Shown: piece by piece, positions 17,003-25,420 of the stretch | Numbering within the stretch: the stretch's first letter is position 1 | Layout: each line of letters begins with the position of its first letter | Assembly (NCBI GenBank): GCA_012797605.1 | Contig: JAAZOT010000093.1 | Coordinates: forward strand, 1-35,015 | Length of the DNA: 35,015 nt | Source: Spirochaetales bacterium | GTDB taxonomy: Bacteria; Spirochaetota; JAAYUW01 | Direction: 5' to 3' | Notes under the pieces: generated by a model | Databases searched by the model: none | Seen by the model: only the letters and a program-made list of their open reading frames with translations | Told to the model about the DNA's origin: nothing | Position numbers and translations under genes: made by a program

Positions 17003-18088
17003 CTATTTTAAATTCCAGATCTCTTCGATTAAAGAGGTAACTTCTTGAATGTCTTTAACGGTAAAATCACCCATATGTGCGATTCTGAATGTTTTTTCTT
17101 TTAAATCACCATAACCGTTGGAGATCATAAAACCTCTTTTACCAAGTTCCTCATTTAATCCTTTAACAGAAAGACCTCTTGTATTTGAGATTGTGGTAAG
17201 TGTTACTGAACACCAAGATTCTTTTTTTGGATAAAGCTCGAAATATTTCTTAGCCCAGTTTCTAGTATATTCAGCCATTTCAAGATGTCTCTTAAATCTA
17301 TTTTCAAGTCCTTCTTTTTCAAGTATCTTTTTTAATTGATGTTTTAATGCATAATAATGAGACAAAGTAGGTGTAGAAGGATATTGATTGTAAGGTTCTT
17401 TTTCTGCAACATATTTATAAAGTTCAAGTAAATCAAAATAGTAACCCCTATTTTTAACCTGTCTTGCTCTTTCTATCGCTTTAGGTGAAACAGAACATAT
17501 TGCAAGTCCCGGAGGAAGACCCAAAGCCTTTTGAGAAGAAGTTAAGCAGACATCGACTCCAAGTTCATCAGTTTTAATACTAACACCACCCATCGAAGAA
17601 ACAGTATCCATTAAAACTATTACATCTGGGTACTTTTTCCAAACTTTTGAAAGATCGTCAACAGGATTCATAATACCTGTAGAGGTTTCATTATGTGTCA
17701 TTGTCATTACATCATACTTCCCAGTTGAAAGGTACTGTTCAACAATTTCAGGAGTGATAGCTTCTCCCGATGGTGCAGTATAAATGTCTGCTGGGATACC
17801 GTTACCTACTGCAATCTCATACCATCTTTTACCAAATGCACCTACTGAAAAAACAATAGCTCTTTTTGCAGTACAGCTTCGAATTGAACCTTCCATCAAA
17901 CCAGTTCCTGAAGAAGTTGAAAATAGTATTGTATTTTTTGTTTGCATTACTTTTTTCATCCCTTCAGCAATCTCTTCCTGCAAAGCTGAAGCATCTTTTG
18001 TTCTATGGTATATCATAGGAGTGCTCATTGCTTGTAAAACATCATCGGCTACTTCAATAGGACCTGGAACGAATAGCTTCTTATGCAT
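17003..18088 (-). CDS. Class V PLP aminotransferase (serine-pyruvate / alanine-glyoxylate type)
   Basis: A 361-residue aminotransferase of the AGXT/SPT group of fold-type I PLP enzymes. The Schiff-base lysine is Lys187 in TSSQKALGLPPG, and the cofactor aspartate is Asp161 in MDTVSSMGG. The N-terminal FVPGPIEV and STSSGTG (cofactor phosphate) motifs are typical. It should transfer an amino group between small amino acids such as Ser or Ala and glyoxylate, pyruvate or hydroxypyruvate; which pair is not determined. In organisms lacking SerC, members of this group act in serine synthesis. It is transcribed alone, with its own promoter-like boxes, a strong GGAGG site and a clear terminator. Confidence 0.92.
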   Translation of the reverse strand: MHKKLFVPGPIEVADDVLQAMSTPMIYHRTKDASALQEEIAEGMKKVMQTKNTILFSTSSGTGLMEGSIRSCTAKRAIVFSVGAFGKRWYEIAVGNGIPADIYTAPSGEAITPEIVEQYLSTGKYDVMTMTHNETSTGIMNPVDDLSKVWKKYPDVIVLMDTVSSMGGVSIKTDELGVDVCLTSSQKALGLPPGLAICSVSPKAIERARQVKNRGYYFDLLELYKYVAEKEPYNQYPSTPTLSHYYALKHQLKKILEKEGLENRFKRHLEMAEYTRNWAKKYFELYPKKESWCSVTLTTISNTRGLSVKGLNEELGKRGFMISNGYGDLKEKTFRIAHMGDFTVKDIQEVTSLIEEIWNLK

Positions 18089-18100
18089 ATTTCCTCCAAA

Positions 18101-18121
18101 CTAATTATATTACGAAATTAG
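18101..18121. promoter_or_regulatory. Inverted repeat over the aminotransferase transcription start
   Basis: CTAATT (18101-18106) and AATTAG (18116-18121) form a perfect 6-base inverted repeat with a 9-base centre. It overlaps the predicted -10 edge and start site of the aminotransferase gene, a position suited to an operator or a leader hairpin. Chance occurrence is possible in AT-rich DNA. Confidence 0.3.
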
Positions 18122-18147
18122 TATAATATTTTAATTTTATTTTTCAA
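18120..18147 (-). promoter_or_regulatory. Probable promoter of the class V aminotransferase gene
   Basis: On the minus strand TTGAAA (18147-18142) is followed after 16 bases by TATACT (18125-18120). The leader would be about 24 bases, with the GGAGG site inside it. Confidence 0.45.
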
Positions 18148-18545
18148 ATATTCTTTTTTATTTTTTTTATTTTTTAGATCAAATTTTAAAAAGCAATCTA
18201 CCGCTTTTGTTTTTAATAATGATACCCAATTTTAATAGGAAAAATTTAAGTATTTAAATTATTTCAACATTCTTCATTTATTAATATTATTCAATTTTTT
18301 TATTATTCAATTGTTATATTTTTCTATTGTGATAGTATTCAATTAGTTTTTCACCTTTTCCCTCATTATTAAATCTCTTTCTTATTTTTTAGAATCTTAT
18401 TTCTATAATAAAGTTTAAATATTGACAAATTTGACTACTAAAATTAAAAAAATGTTCTAAATTAAATTTAGACAAAAGTATTATTTATCCAAGTAAAAAT
18501 TATTATTTTTCGTAAATAAGTAGATAAAAATTATATCATTTTTCA
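18148..18545. other. Long AT-rich intergenic region at the gene-direction switch
   Basis: No coding frame, RNA gene or hairpin terminator is convincing here. The stretch holds three TATTCAATT copies (18289-18297, 18305-18313, 18337-18345), the first two inside a repeated TATTATTCAATT. A TTGACA (18423-18428) and a nearby TTGAC could belong to a promoter for the downstream acetyltransferase, but no good -10 follows. TTATCCAAG (18485-18493) matches 7 of 9 bases of the DnaA-box consensus. Genes on the left point left and genes on the right point right. Confidence 0.5.
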
Positions 18546-18563
18546 ATGGTGGTATTTATTTTC

Positions 18564-19475
18564 ATGAGTAATGAATTTAAAATTAAAAACAATTTAATTG
18601 GTAATGAAAAACTACATCTTCTTTCAATCCTTGAAAGTCATGGTTGTAAAAATATCTACCTACATCATTCTATTTTTTCAAATTCTGAAAAATTCACCTT
18701 TATTCTGCCTGAAAACTACGAAAATTCTACACCTTGTTTCATATCTGCATACAACAAAAATAATGGAGAATTACATTTTTTCTCTTTAAATGATGAAGGA
18801 GTTTCCAGATTTAATTATTTTTTATATTCCACAAATAATTTATTGGATATTGGTAAAGGAATTCAATATCTTGGTACAGATATTGTTTCTTATAAAAAAC
18901 TCTCTCATTATAATACAAATATTGTATCTAAGTTGATAGAGATGAATGAATATTATGTATATACAATTAGTAAAGATAAATTTATCGAGGAAAAAGAGGA
19001 ATTAAATAAATATCTATTTAATGAAAAAGGTATTAATTTTTGTTTTGCAACAAATAAAAGAGATATTATAAGATTATTAAATCTTCAAAAAGGTTATCTA
19101 TACGAAGAGATGCAATATCCAAATATTATTTTATCAGAGAAATTTATTTTTATGAACCTACAAAAAATCTTGAAAAATTATAAACTATTCTTTCTTAATT
19201 TTAACAACACCCCTGTCGCAAAATGTGAATGGAATGCTTTTTCAAATAAGATATTTCAAATTGGGGGAGTATATGTGGATCCTAAATTTAGAAATCATGG
19301 ATTGGCTTTTACCTTACTTTATAAAATGATGGATTATTCATTTTCAGAAATTGATATGAAAGAGGCTTCTCTTTTTGTTAGAATGTCTAATATAGCAGCA
19401 CAAAAATTATATGAAAAACTTTATTTTGAAAAGTATAAAGACAATCTTGTTTGGGCTATATTCAAATTAAACTAA
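18564..19475 (+). CDS. GNAT-like acetyltransferase with a long unassigned N-terminal half
   Basis: A protein of 303 aa from this start. The last 80 residues read as a GNAT fold: IFQIGGVYVDPKFRNHGLA (about 229-247) matches motif A, with the acetyl-CoA pyrophosphate loop RNHGLA in place of the common RxxGxG/A. RMSNIAAQKLYEKLYFEKY matches the motif B helix. The first about 190 residues have no motif I know; they may be a degenerate second GNAT domain, as in tandem GNAT proteins. The substrate is unknown. An in-frame ATG exists at 18546, but MSNEFK at 18564 looks the better N-terminus; neither has a clear ribosome-binding site. It lies 39 bases upstream of fapA on the same strand. Confidence 0.75.
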   Translation: MSNEFKIKNNLIGNEKLHLLSILESHGCKNIYLHHSIFSNSEKFTFILPENYENSTPCFISAYNKNNGELHFFSLNDEGVSRFNYFLYSTNNLLDIGKGIQYLGTDIVSYKKLSHYNTNIVSKLIEMNEYYVYTISKDKFIEEKEELNKYLFNEKGINFCFATNKRDIIRLLNLQKGYLYEEMQYPNIILSEKFIFMNLQKILKNYKLFFLNFNNTPVAKCEWNAFSNKIFQIGGVYVDPKFRNHGLAFTLLYKMMDYSFSEIDMKEASLFVRMSNIAAQKLYEKLYFEKYKDNLVWAIFKLN

Positions 19476-19514
19476 AGTATATAGCTTTAAATAATTTACC
19501 GATAAGGATATTAT

Positions 19515-21158
19515 ATGGGTGTTAAAGACGCGATATTTTTCTTTGATAAATCAATACAAGTTAGGAAAATAATTTCACAGATTTTACAGGATAGTAAAAA
19601 TCAATCTTTATTTCAGCAATTGCAGAATAATTTTTTCTTTGCAGATGAAGTAATAATTCAAGGTGAAGGTATTGAAAACTACTATCAAGGTGATGATATA
19701 TACTACAATGAAGGATTGGGTGGTTTTTGCGTAAAAAAGACTGGTTTTGTCGAATTTGGAGGGGTAAAGATTAACGTATATGATTGTATAATAACTTTGA
19801 AAAACAATCTATATGCATATTTATTATTACCTCCCTTAAACATGAAAACATCTTCAAATCTATCAGTTAGTTATATATTTGAAGCCATCAAAGAAAAAGG
19901 GATAATAAATACTACATCTGAAGAAAATATTCAAAAGGCATTTGATTATGCAAAAAAAGGTTTTGGTATTGTAATACTTATAGCGAAAGGGAAAGAACCA
20001 ATAAATGGTAAAGAAGATGAAGTTAAACCATTTTTTGATTTAAAAGAGAAGGCTGGAAAACTGAAAGAAGATGGCACTATTGATTTTAAAGAAAAAGAAA
20101 AATTTTTAAATATTAAAGCGGGGGATATAATAGGTGAATATCTTCCTGGTAAAAAACCAGAAAAAGGATTCGATGTCTTTGGGAATGATATTCCGGCTTA
20201 TGCTGAAAAAAGTAGTGGATATAAGATTGGGAAAAATTTAAAAATTGAAGGTAACAAAGTTATTTCTGAAATAAATGGTATAATAGAAGTTGATGAATTT
20301 AATACAATTTCAGTTTCAAATATTATAAAAATAGAAAAAGATGTTGACCTTTCAACTGGAAATATAAAAAGTGAATCTTCAATTCATATAATGGGCAAAA
20401 TTAACCCGGGGTTTTTAGTGGAAACATCGGCTGATCTTTTTGTGGATGATGCTGTTTTCAATTCCAACATTAAAGTTGGTGGCAATTGCATTATAAAACA
20501 TGGTATCACGGGTGAATTGCAAAAAAATAATATATTTGTAAAAGGGAATTTAACATGTGAATATATAGAAAATAGCGTTGTTAGATGTGAAAAGAACCTG
20601 CAATTCTCAAGTTCTATACTACATTCAAAGATAAATTGTGGTGGGACAGTTAAAGGAACAGGGAAAGCAGTAATTATTGGTGGGGAGATATTTGCTTCAC
20701 AAGGAATTTATGTTAATGAAGTTGGATCTAAACTTGCTGTTCCTACAGTTCTAATTGTAGGGATAGATATTCAAAGAGAAAGTAAACTTGCTGAGTTAAA
20801 ACAGCAATCGATCGCTTTGGCTTATAAATTAAAGCAAGCCAAACTCTCTATAGGGGATAATTACTTTAAAGATCCTGAAGGATTTCTTTCAAAACTTCCA
20901 GATAGTAAACTTGATGAATTTGAAAAGAAAATTGATTTATTCTTTAACCTTATTGACAAACAAAAAGAAATCGAATCTACAGTCAATGCTTTAAGGAAAT
21001 CAATTACTTTTAAAAATGCTATTGTATCAATAAAGACAAGAATCTACGAAGATGTAACAATAAAATTTGGTGATGAAATATATATTAACAAAAAAGAGAT
21101 GAGTGGTCCAATAACATTTTATTTTGATGAACAAGAACATAAAGTGAAATTTAAATAA
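19515..21158 (+). CDS. FapA/DUF342-family protein
   Basis: A 547-residue protein of the FapA (flagellar assembly protein A, DUF342) family. The signature GEYLPGKKPEKGFDVFGNDI lies near residues 206-225, followed by a Gly- and Ser-rich beta-helix-like region (about 235-400: repeated short strands such as SSIHIMGKINPG and GGTVKGTGKAVIIGG). A charged coiled-coil segment spans about 415-495. The first about 100 residues are a family-specific N-terminal domain. In Vibrio, FapA influences polar flagellar assembly; in other phyla the role is not known, and no flagellar gene is adjacent here. AAGGAT precedes the ATG. The stop is only two bases from the convergent kinase gene. Confidence 0.88.
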   Translation: MGVKDAIFFFDKSIQVRKIISQILQDSKNQSLFQQLQNNFFFADEVIIQGEGIENYYQGDDIYYNEGLGGFCVKKTGFVEFGGVKINVYDCIITLKNNLYAYLLLPPLNMKTSSNLSVSYIFEAIKEKGIINTTSEENIQKAFDYAKKGFGIVILIAKGKEPINGKEDEVKPFFDLKEKAGKLKEDGTIDFKEKEKFLNIKAGDIIGEYLPGKKPEKGFDVFGNDIPAYAEKSSGYKIGKNLKIEGNKVISEINGIIEVDEFNTISVSNIIKIEKDVDLSTGNIKSESSIHIMGKINPGFLVETSADLFVDDAVFNSNIKVGGNCIIKHGITGELQKNNIFVKGNLTCEYIENSVVRCEKNLQFSSSILHSKINCGGTVKGTGKAVIIGGEIFASQGIYVNEVGSKLAVPTVLIVGIDIQRESKLAELKQQSIALAYKLKQAKLSIGDNYFKDPEGFLSKLPDSKLDEFEKKIDLFFNLIDKQKEIESTVNALRKSITFKNAIVSIKTRIYEDVTIKFGDEIYINKKEMSGPITFYFDEQEHKVKFK

Positions 21159-21160
21159 AT

Positions 21161-23707
21161 TTAGGAATCTAATTCATCATATATATTATTAACATTTTTC
21201 AAAAAATCTTCTCTTATTTTTTCCAATTCTTCCCATTTATCTTCTTTATAAAGTGCTGAGGCTATTTCAGCTAACTTCGCAAATTGAGAGTATCCAAATG
21301 TCGGAGCTGTCCCTTTTAAATTATGGCAAAAAAATCTTAACTTTTCCTTATCTTTATTTTCAAGTCCTATTTTTAACTCATTATACCTATTTATTAAATC
21401 CTCTAAGAATAGTTTTTTAAATTTATCAATTTTATCAGAATTTTTAGCCTTTTCTGCAAGATCAAAAAGCTTACTTTCACTTTGGTCGAATTCTTTTATT
21501 GGAATATATTTTGAAATGCCATTTATAAGTTCTTCCTTATTGTAAGGTTTTGAAATAAGATAATTAAAACCAATTTTCTTTAGTTCATCTACTTCTTCAT
21601 CTCTATCAAATGCTGTAAGCGCAATAACCGGTGTTGATTTATCAAACTTTCTAAGATTTATGCAAAACTCCTTCCCATCCATTACTGGCATAAGTATATC
21701 TGATAGTACTAAATCGTACTTTTTATTCTTTAATTCAGTCAATCCTTCCTGTCCATTTTGCCTAAATGTCAGATTTAATGATTTATAATTTGAAAGATAT
21801 CCTTTAATTACTTCCTGATTTATTAAATTATCCTCAAGTATCAATATATCTGAATCTTTGAATACTATATATTTATGAATATTTTCTATGATTTTTTCAC
21901 CCAATTTTTCTTTTGGAAGATTAAAGTTTAATATTATAGAAAACTTTGTTCCTTTGTTTTTTTCAGATTCTACATTTATATTTCCACCCATAAGTTCAAT
22001 ATAATCTTTCACTATTGAAAGCCCTAAACCAGTTCCGCCATATTTTTCTTTTATTTTTTCATCTTCCTGTACAAAGGGGTCAAATATATGGTCTATTTTA
22101 TCTTGAGAGATACCTATCCCTGTATCAGAAACTTGAATGAGTAATTTACAGGTATTTGAATCTTTTCCGATATTTTGTATTTTTAATTCAATGCAACCAT
22201 GACTTGTGAATTTAATTGAGTTCCCTAGTAGATTATATAAAATTTGATTTAATTTTAATGAATCACCCAATAAAATTTTAGGTATTGTATCATCATAATA
22301 AAACTTGAATTCGACATCTTTTTCTTTTATTTTTTCTTTAATATTAGCCACAATTGATTCAATAAGTTTACTTATATCAAATATCTTTTCATCCAATTTC
22401 TTTGAATTCGATATATCCTTTGATTTTTCTAGTAGATTATTGATTAGCATAAAAAGATGATTGCCAGATTCAAGAATAATATTTAATTTTTTTCTTTTTT
22501 CTTCATCTGTTTCAACTTCTAGTAATTGCTGGGAAATTGCAAGTATCCCAGAAAGAGGAGTTTTTAAGTCATGACTTATAATAGCTATAAGCCTATCTTT
22601 CTCTTTTATAGATTCTTGAACCTGAATATTTTTAATTATCAGATTTTCAGAAGTTGCTCTAAACTGCATAAATATATCGGAAAGAGATTGTTGCTTATTT
22701 TCTAAATCTTCTTTCAATAATAAATTTTTGTTTTTTATTGCAGATATTTTTAAAAGATTTAATTTATCTTTATTCTTGAGATTTTCAATGAGACTTTTTA
22801 ACACTTGAATTTCATAGATTGTACCAACATTGCAATCCGAAATTTGCCCGGTACCATATTGAATAAGTCTATTTATTTCATATTTTATATTATTTATTAA
22901 TTCATCTGTAAAAAATGATTTTTCTTTTTCAATCTGATTCTTTTTTTTCTTTTTATCAAAATCATTTGCCATATTAGATAAATTATCATCAGTATATTTA
23001 TCAATATAAAAACTTTGCAAAAAAATAGAAGAATATGTTTTTAAGTATAAATATTGGTTATTATTAAAAGATAAAAATTCTTCCAATAAATTTTCTTCGA
23101 TTAAAGATTTTCTTATATCCAAAATTGATGAGTAAAAATCATTTAATTTAGTTATTTCAATCTTTTCTATATTATAAATAAATGATAATGGAATTTCATA
23201 CCTATTCTTATGAACAAGCAAAGAAGCTATTCTTTGATTGATAATTTTAAATGTCAAAGGTTCAAAAACAATTGCGAAATCGATATAATTATTTTCAAAA
23301 AGGATATCCAATTCAAAATCTGTAAGCTGTAACCATTGTATTTTTTCACTTTTACCATAAAAAAATCTGTAAAAGTTAAAAAAATACTTCTTAAAAGGTA
23401 AGGTTTTTTGAGGGACCGCGACTTTGATTATTTCATTTTTTTCTAATAATTTATTTCTAAAATTTTGAGTGCCAAATATCTTAAAAGCTTTTTTAATAAA
23501 TACTATTTCACCAAATTCATCTTCCCTTTCAAATAATAATGAGTTTGAAGATAATGCCATATCTATGAGATTTGCTCTAAGACAAATTTCAAGTTCATTA
23601 AAATTCTCAAATTTATAAATCAAGATTTTATTATCTTTAAAAAAACCCTTTTCTTTTAAAAAAACCAAAAAATCAAAGTAAAATTCTCTAACAACACCGA
23701 TTTTCAT
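21161..23707 (-). CDS. Hybrid histidine kinase: SBP-like domain, HisKA-HATPase, receiver, Hpt; no membrane segment
   Basis: An 848-residue phosphorelay protein. Residues 1 to about 230 resemble a type 2 solute-binding (NMT1/ThiY/NrtA-like) fold, starting MKIGVVREF and containing VAVPQKTLPF and IDFAIVFEPL. No signal peptide or hydrophobic span is present, so it should stay in the cytoplasm. A charged coiled-coil linker (about 255-370) leads to the HisKA phospho-acceptor His379 (ISHDLKTPL). The HATPase domain has N (YNLLGNSIKFT), G1 (DTGIGIS) and G2 (GGTGLGLSI) boxes. The receiver domain has Asp670 (LSDILMPVMDG) and a conserved Lys (ISKPYNKEEL). The C-terminal Hpt has His795 (CHNLKGTAPTFG). No separate response regulator is adjacent. 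The ligand is unknown and the N-terminal domain call is moderate. Confidence 0.9.
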   Translation of the reverse strand: MKIGVVREFYFDFLVFLKEKGFFKDNKILIYKFENFNELEICLRANLIDMALSSNSLLFEREDEFGEIVFIKKAFKIFGTQNFRNKLLEKNEIIKVAVPQKTLPFKKYFFNFYRFFYGKSEKIQWLQLTDFELDILFENNYIDFAIVFEPLTFKIINQRIASLLVHKNRYEIPLSFIYNIEKIEITKLNDFYSSILDIRKSLIEENLLEEFLSFNNNQYLYLKTYSSIFLQSFYIDKYTDDNLSNMANDFDKKKKKNQIEKEKSFFTDELINNIKYEINRLIQYGTGQISDCNVGTIYEIQVLKSLIENLKNKDKLNLLKISAIKNKNLLLKEDLENKQQSLSDIFMQFRATSENLIIKNIQVQESIKEKDRLIAIISHDLKTPLSGILAISQQLLEVETDEEKRKKLNIILESGNHLFMLINNLLEKSKDISNSKKLDEKIFDISKLIESIVANIKEKIKEKDVEFKFYYDDTIPKILLGDSLKLNQILYNLLGNSIKFTSHGCIELKIQNIGKDSNTCKLLIQVSDTGIGISQDKIDHIFDPFVQEDEKIKEKYGGTGLGLSIVKDYIELMGGNINVESEKNKGTKFSIILNFNLPKEKLGEKIIENIHKYIVFKDSDILILEDNLINQEVIKGYLSNYKSLNLTFRQNGQEGLTELKNKKYDLVLSDILMPVMDGKEFCINLRKFDKSTPVIALTAFDRDEEVDELKKIGFNYLISKPYNKEELINGISKYIPIKEFDQSESKLFDLAEKAKNSDKIDKFKKLFLEDLINRYNELKIGLENKDKEKLRFFCHNLKGTAPTFGYSQFAKLAEIASALYKEDKWEELEKIREDFLKNVNNIYDELDS

Positions 23708-23816
23708 ATCTTAGAAATTTTCTCTTTAAATTATATTTAAATTTGCAATATTAAGTCATAAATTTTATTTAATATATTAGTTTATCGAACAATAATAAGT
23801 TAATTAAGGGAAATTT

Positions 23817-25379
23817 ATGAATAAAAAACTAAAACCTACCTTAAATATATTTCTTTTTCTTTTTTTAATAATATTTTTAATTATTTCAACAAGTTTTAGC
23901 CAGGATAATAAAAACCTAAGTAAAAGTCTTTCCACAAACGGCGAAATAATAAGATATCTTAAGACTAATCTTTATGGTGGATTAACCGATGAAATTTTGA
24001 CTATCTATAAAAATATCATTTCTAAAAAAACTTCTTTTGCAATTTTTTCCCTTGAAAAAGCGAAGATACAGAAGATATTCGATATTGAACTTGATCCTAC
24101 TTTTCTTTTTTTCTCAATAGCTAAAATAGAAAACAACTTGTCTTCAATTTTATTATTTACTGATAATTCTGTTTCATCTATTAATTTATCAGAAAGTGGA
24201 TATAAAATAGAAAAAATATTGAACTTAAAAAAGGTCGCTTTTGGCTATCATTTCACAAATGATTTCCCTTATATTCAGACTGCTTATGATATTAATGGTG
24301 ATGACATCGATGAACTTTTTATTTTAACGACAAATAGTATAGAAATCTATAGTAATAAACAGTTGATGCAATCCTATCCATATCAGGTACAAGCATATTA
24401 TAATTATAAATCCTCCTTTGGCGGCATTTCATCTTCTCAAAACATTCTCATGATTTTCCCAGACATATTGCTTGAGGATATTAATAATGATGGTTATAAA
24501 GATCTAATATTAAAATATAGAACAAAAGTTGAGTACTCTTTTTTTGATGCTGGTTCAAATCAATATGCAAAAGGGAAAAATCTTGACTTATCGAAATATG
24601 TCTCTGTAAGATCAGGTTATTCATTTTTCAATGAACATATAAAAATCTTATATTTCGATAAAGATAGATACCCAGATATTTTAATATTTAACTTCAATAT
24701 GGCATCGGTTTTTAATTCTGATAAAACAGGCATATTAACATACCTATTTAAGGGTAATAAGGATGGTTGGACATCTTCCCCTTCTAATCAATTCTTTATT
24801 GAAGATTTGTCTGGCCTTGAAAGTAAAATAGTATTGAATGATTTTAATAAAGATGGGCTTGTAGACCTTGTAAATATTGGTTCAAAATTGTTTTCTTCAA
24901 ATTTTCTTCTTTCTTTATCGATGAAAAGATCTATTCCTATTTATTTATCTTTTTACCCTCAGATAAATGATTCATTTGCTAAATCACCAATACTTCAGAT
25001 AGAAAAGGCGATATCTTTGGACAATCAAAATGTCCTTGATTCTTCACAACTTTCTTTTGATTTCTATTCTACTTTTGATTTAGCCTCAATCATATCCGAA
25101 GTAATAGTAAATTATGATACTGATTTTAATTCAGATTCAATAATTGATTATGTTGTCTATAATTTTGATGGAACATTTTCATTGTTTTTATCAAACCTTT
25201 CAAATCAGACTATTTTTCAAAAGAAGGAAAATGCAAATATATTTGTGTCAAATGAATTTTTGACTGTTTATTATCTTTCAGGTCCATATACTTTGATAGT
25301 CAAGGATGATAGTAGTTTTTATCTTGTAAATATAATCAAAAGACAGGGGAAAATCTATTTTACTCCTCTAAAATTTTAA
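23817..25379 (+). CDS. Secreted FG-GAP/VCBS-type repeat protein
   Basis: A 520-residue exported protein. An N-terminal signal peptide (hydrophobic core about 10-26, probable cleavage after STSFS) lacks a lipobox cysteine. The body carries FG-GAP-like calcium-binding motifs of the D-x-N-x-D-x-x-D type: DINGDDIDEL near 158, DINNDGYKDL near 220, DKDRYPDIL near 280, DFNKDGLVDL near 341 and DFNSDSIIDYV near 436. Such repeats build beta-propellers that bind Ca2+ and proteins or glycans at cell surfaces. It is the first gene of a probable operon with the Omp85-like protein (41-base gap), an ABC ATPase and a permease. The start has an AAGGGAA site. No enzyme domain is recognised. Confidence 0.85.
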   Translation: MNKKLKPTLNIFLFLFLIIFLIISTSFSQDNKNLSKSLSTNGEIIRYLKTNLYGGLTDEILTIYKNIISKKTSFAIFSLEKAKIQKIFDIELDPTFLFFSIAKIENNLSSILLFTDNSVSSINLSESGYKIEKILNLKKVAFGYHFTNDFPYIQTAYDINGDDIDELFILTTNSIEIYSNKQLMQSYPYQVQAYYNYKSSFGGISSSQNILMIFPDILLEDINNDGYKDLILKYRTKVEYSFFDAGSNQYAKGKNLDLSKYVSVRSGYSFFNEHIKILYFDKDRYPDILIFNFNMASVFNSDKTGILTYLFKGNKDGWTSSPSNQFFIEDLSGLESKIVLNDFNKDGLVDLVNIGSKLFSSNFLLSLSMKRSIPIYLSFYPQINDSFAKSPILQIEKAISLDNQNVLDSSQLSFDFYSTFDLASIISEVIVNYDTDFNSDSIIDYVVYNFDGTFSLFLSNLSNQTIFQKKENANIFVSNEFLTVYYLSGPYTLIVKDDSSFYLVNIIKRQGKIYFTPLKF

Positions 25380-25420
25380 GCTAATAAAATTTTAAACTAA
25401 AACTTTTCAGGAATTCTAAA

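Noticed and set aside
17784-18104. A 106-codon plus-strand frame opposite the aminotransferase gene
   Set aside because: Antisense shadow of a well-supported gene; no recognisable protein features.
18485-18493. DnaA box / replication origin
   Set aside because: A single 7-of-9 match in AT-rich DNA, with no replication genes nearby; not enough for an origin call.
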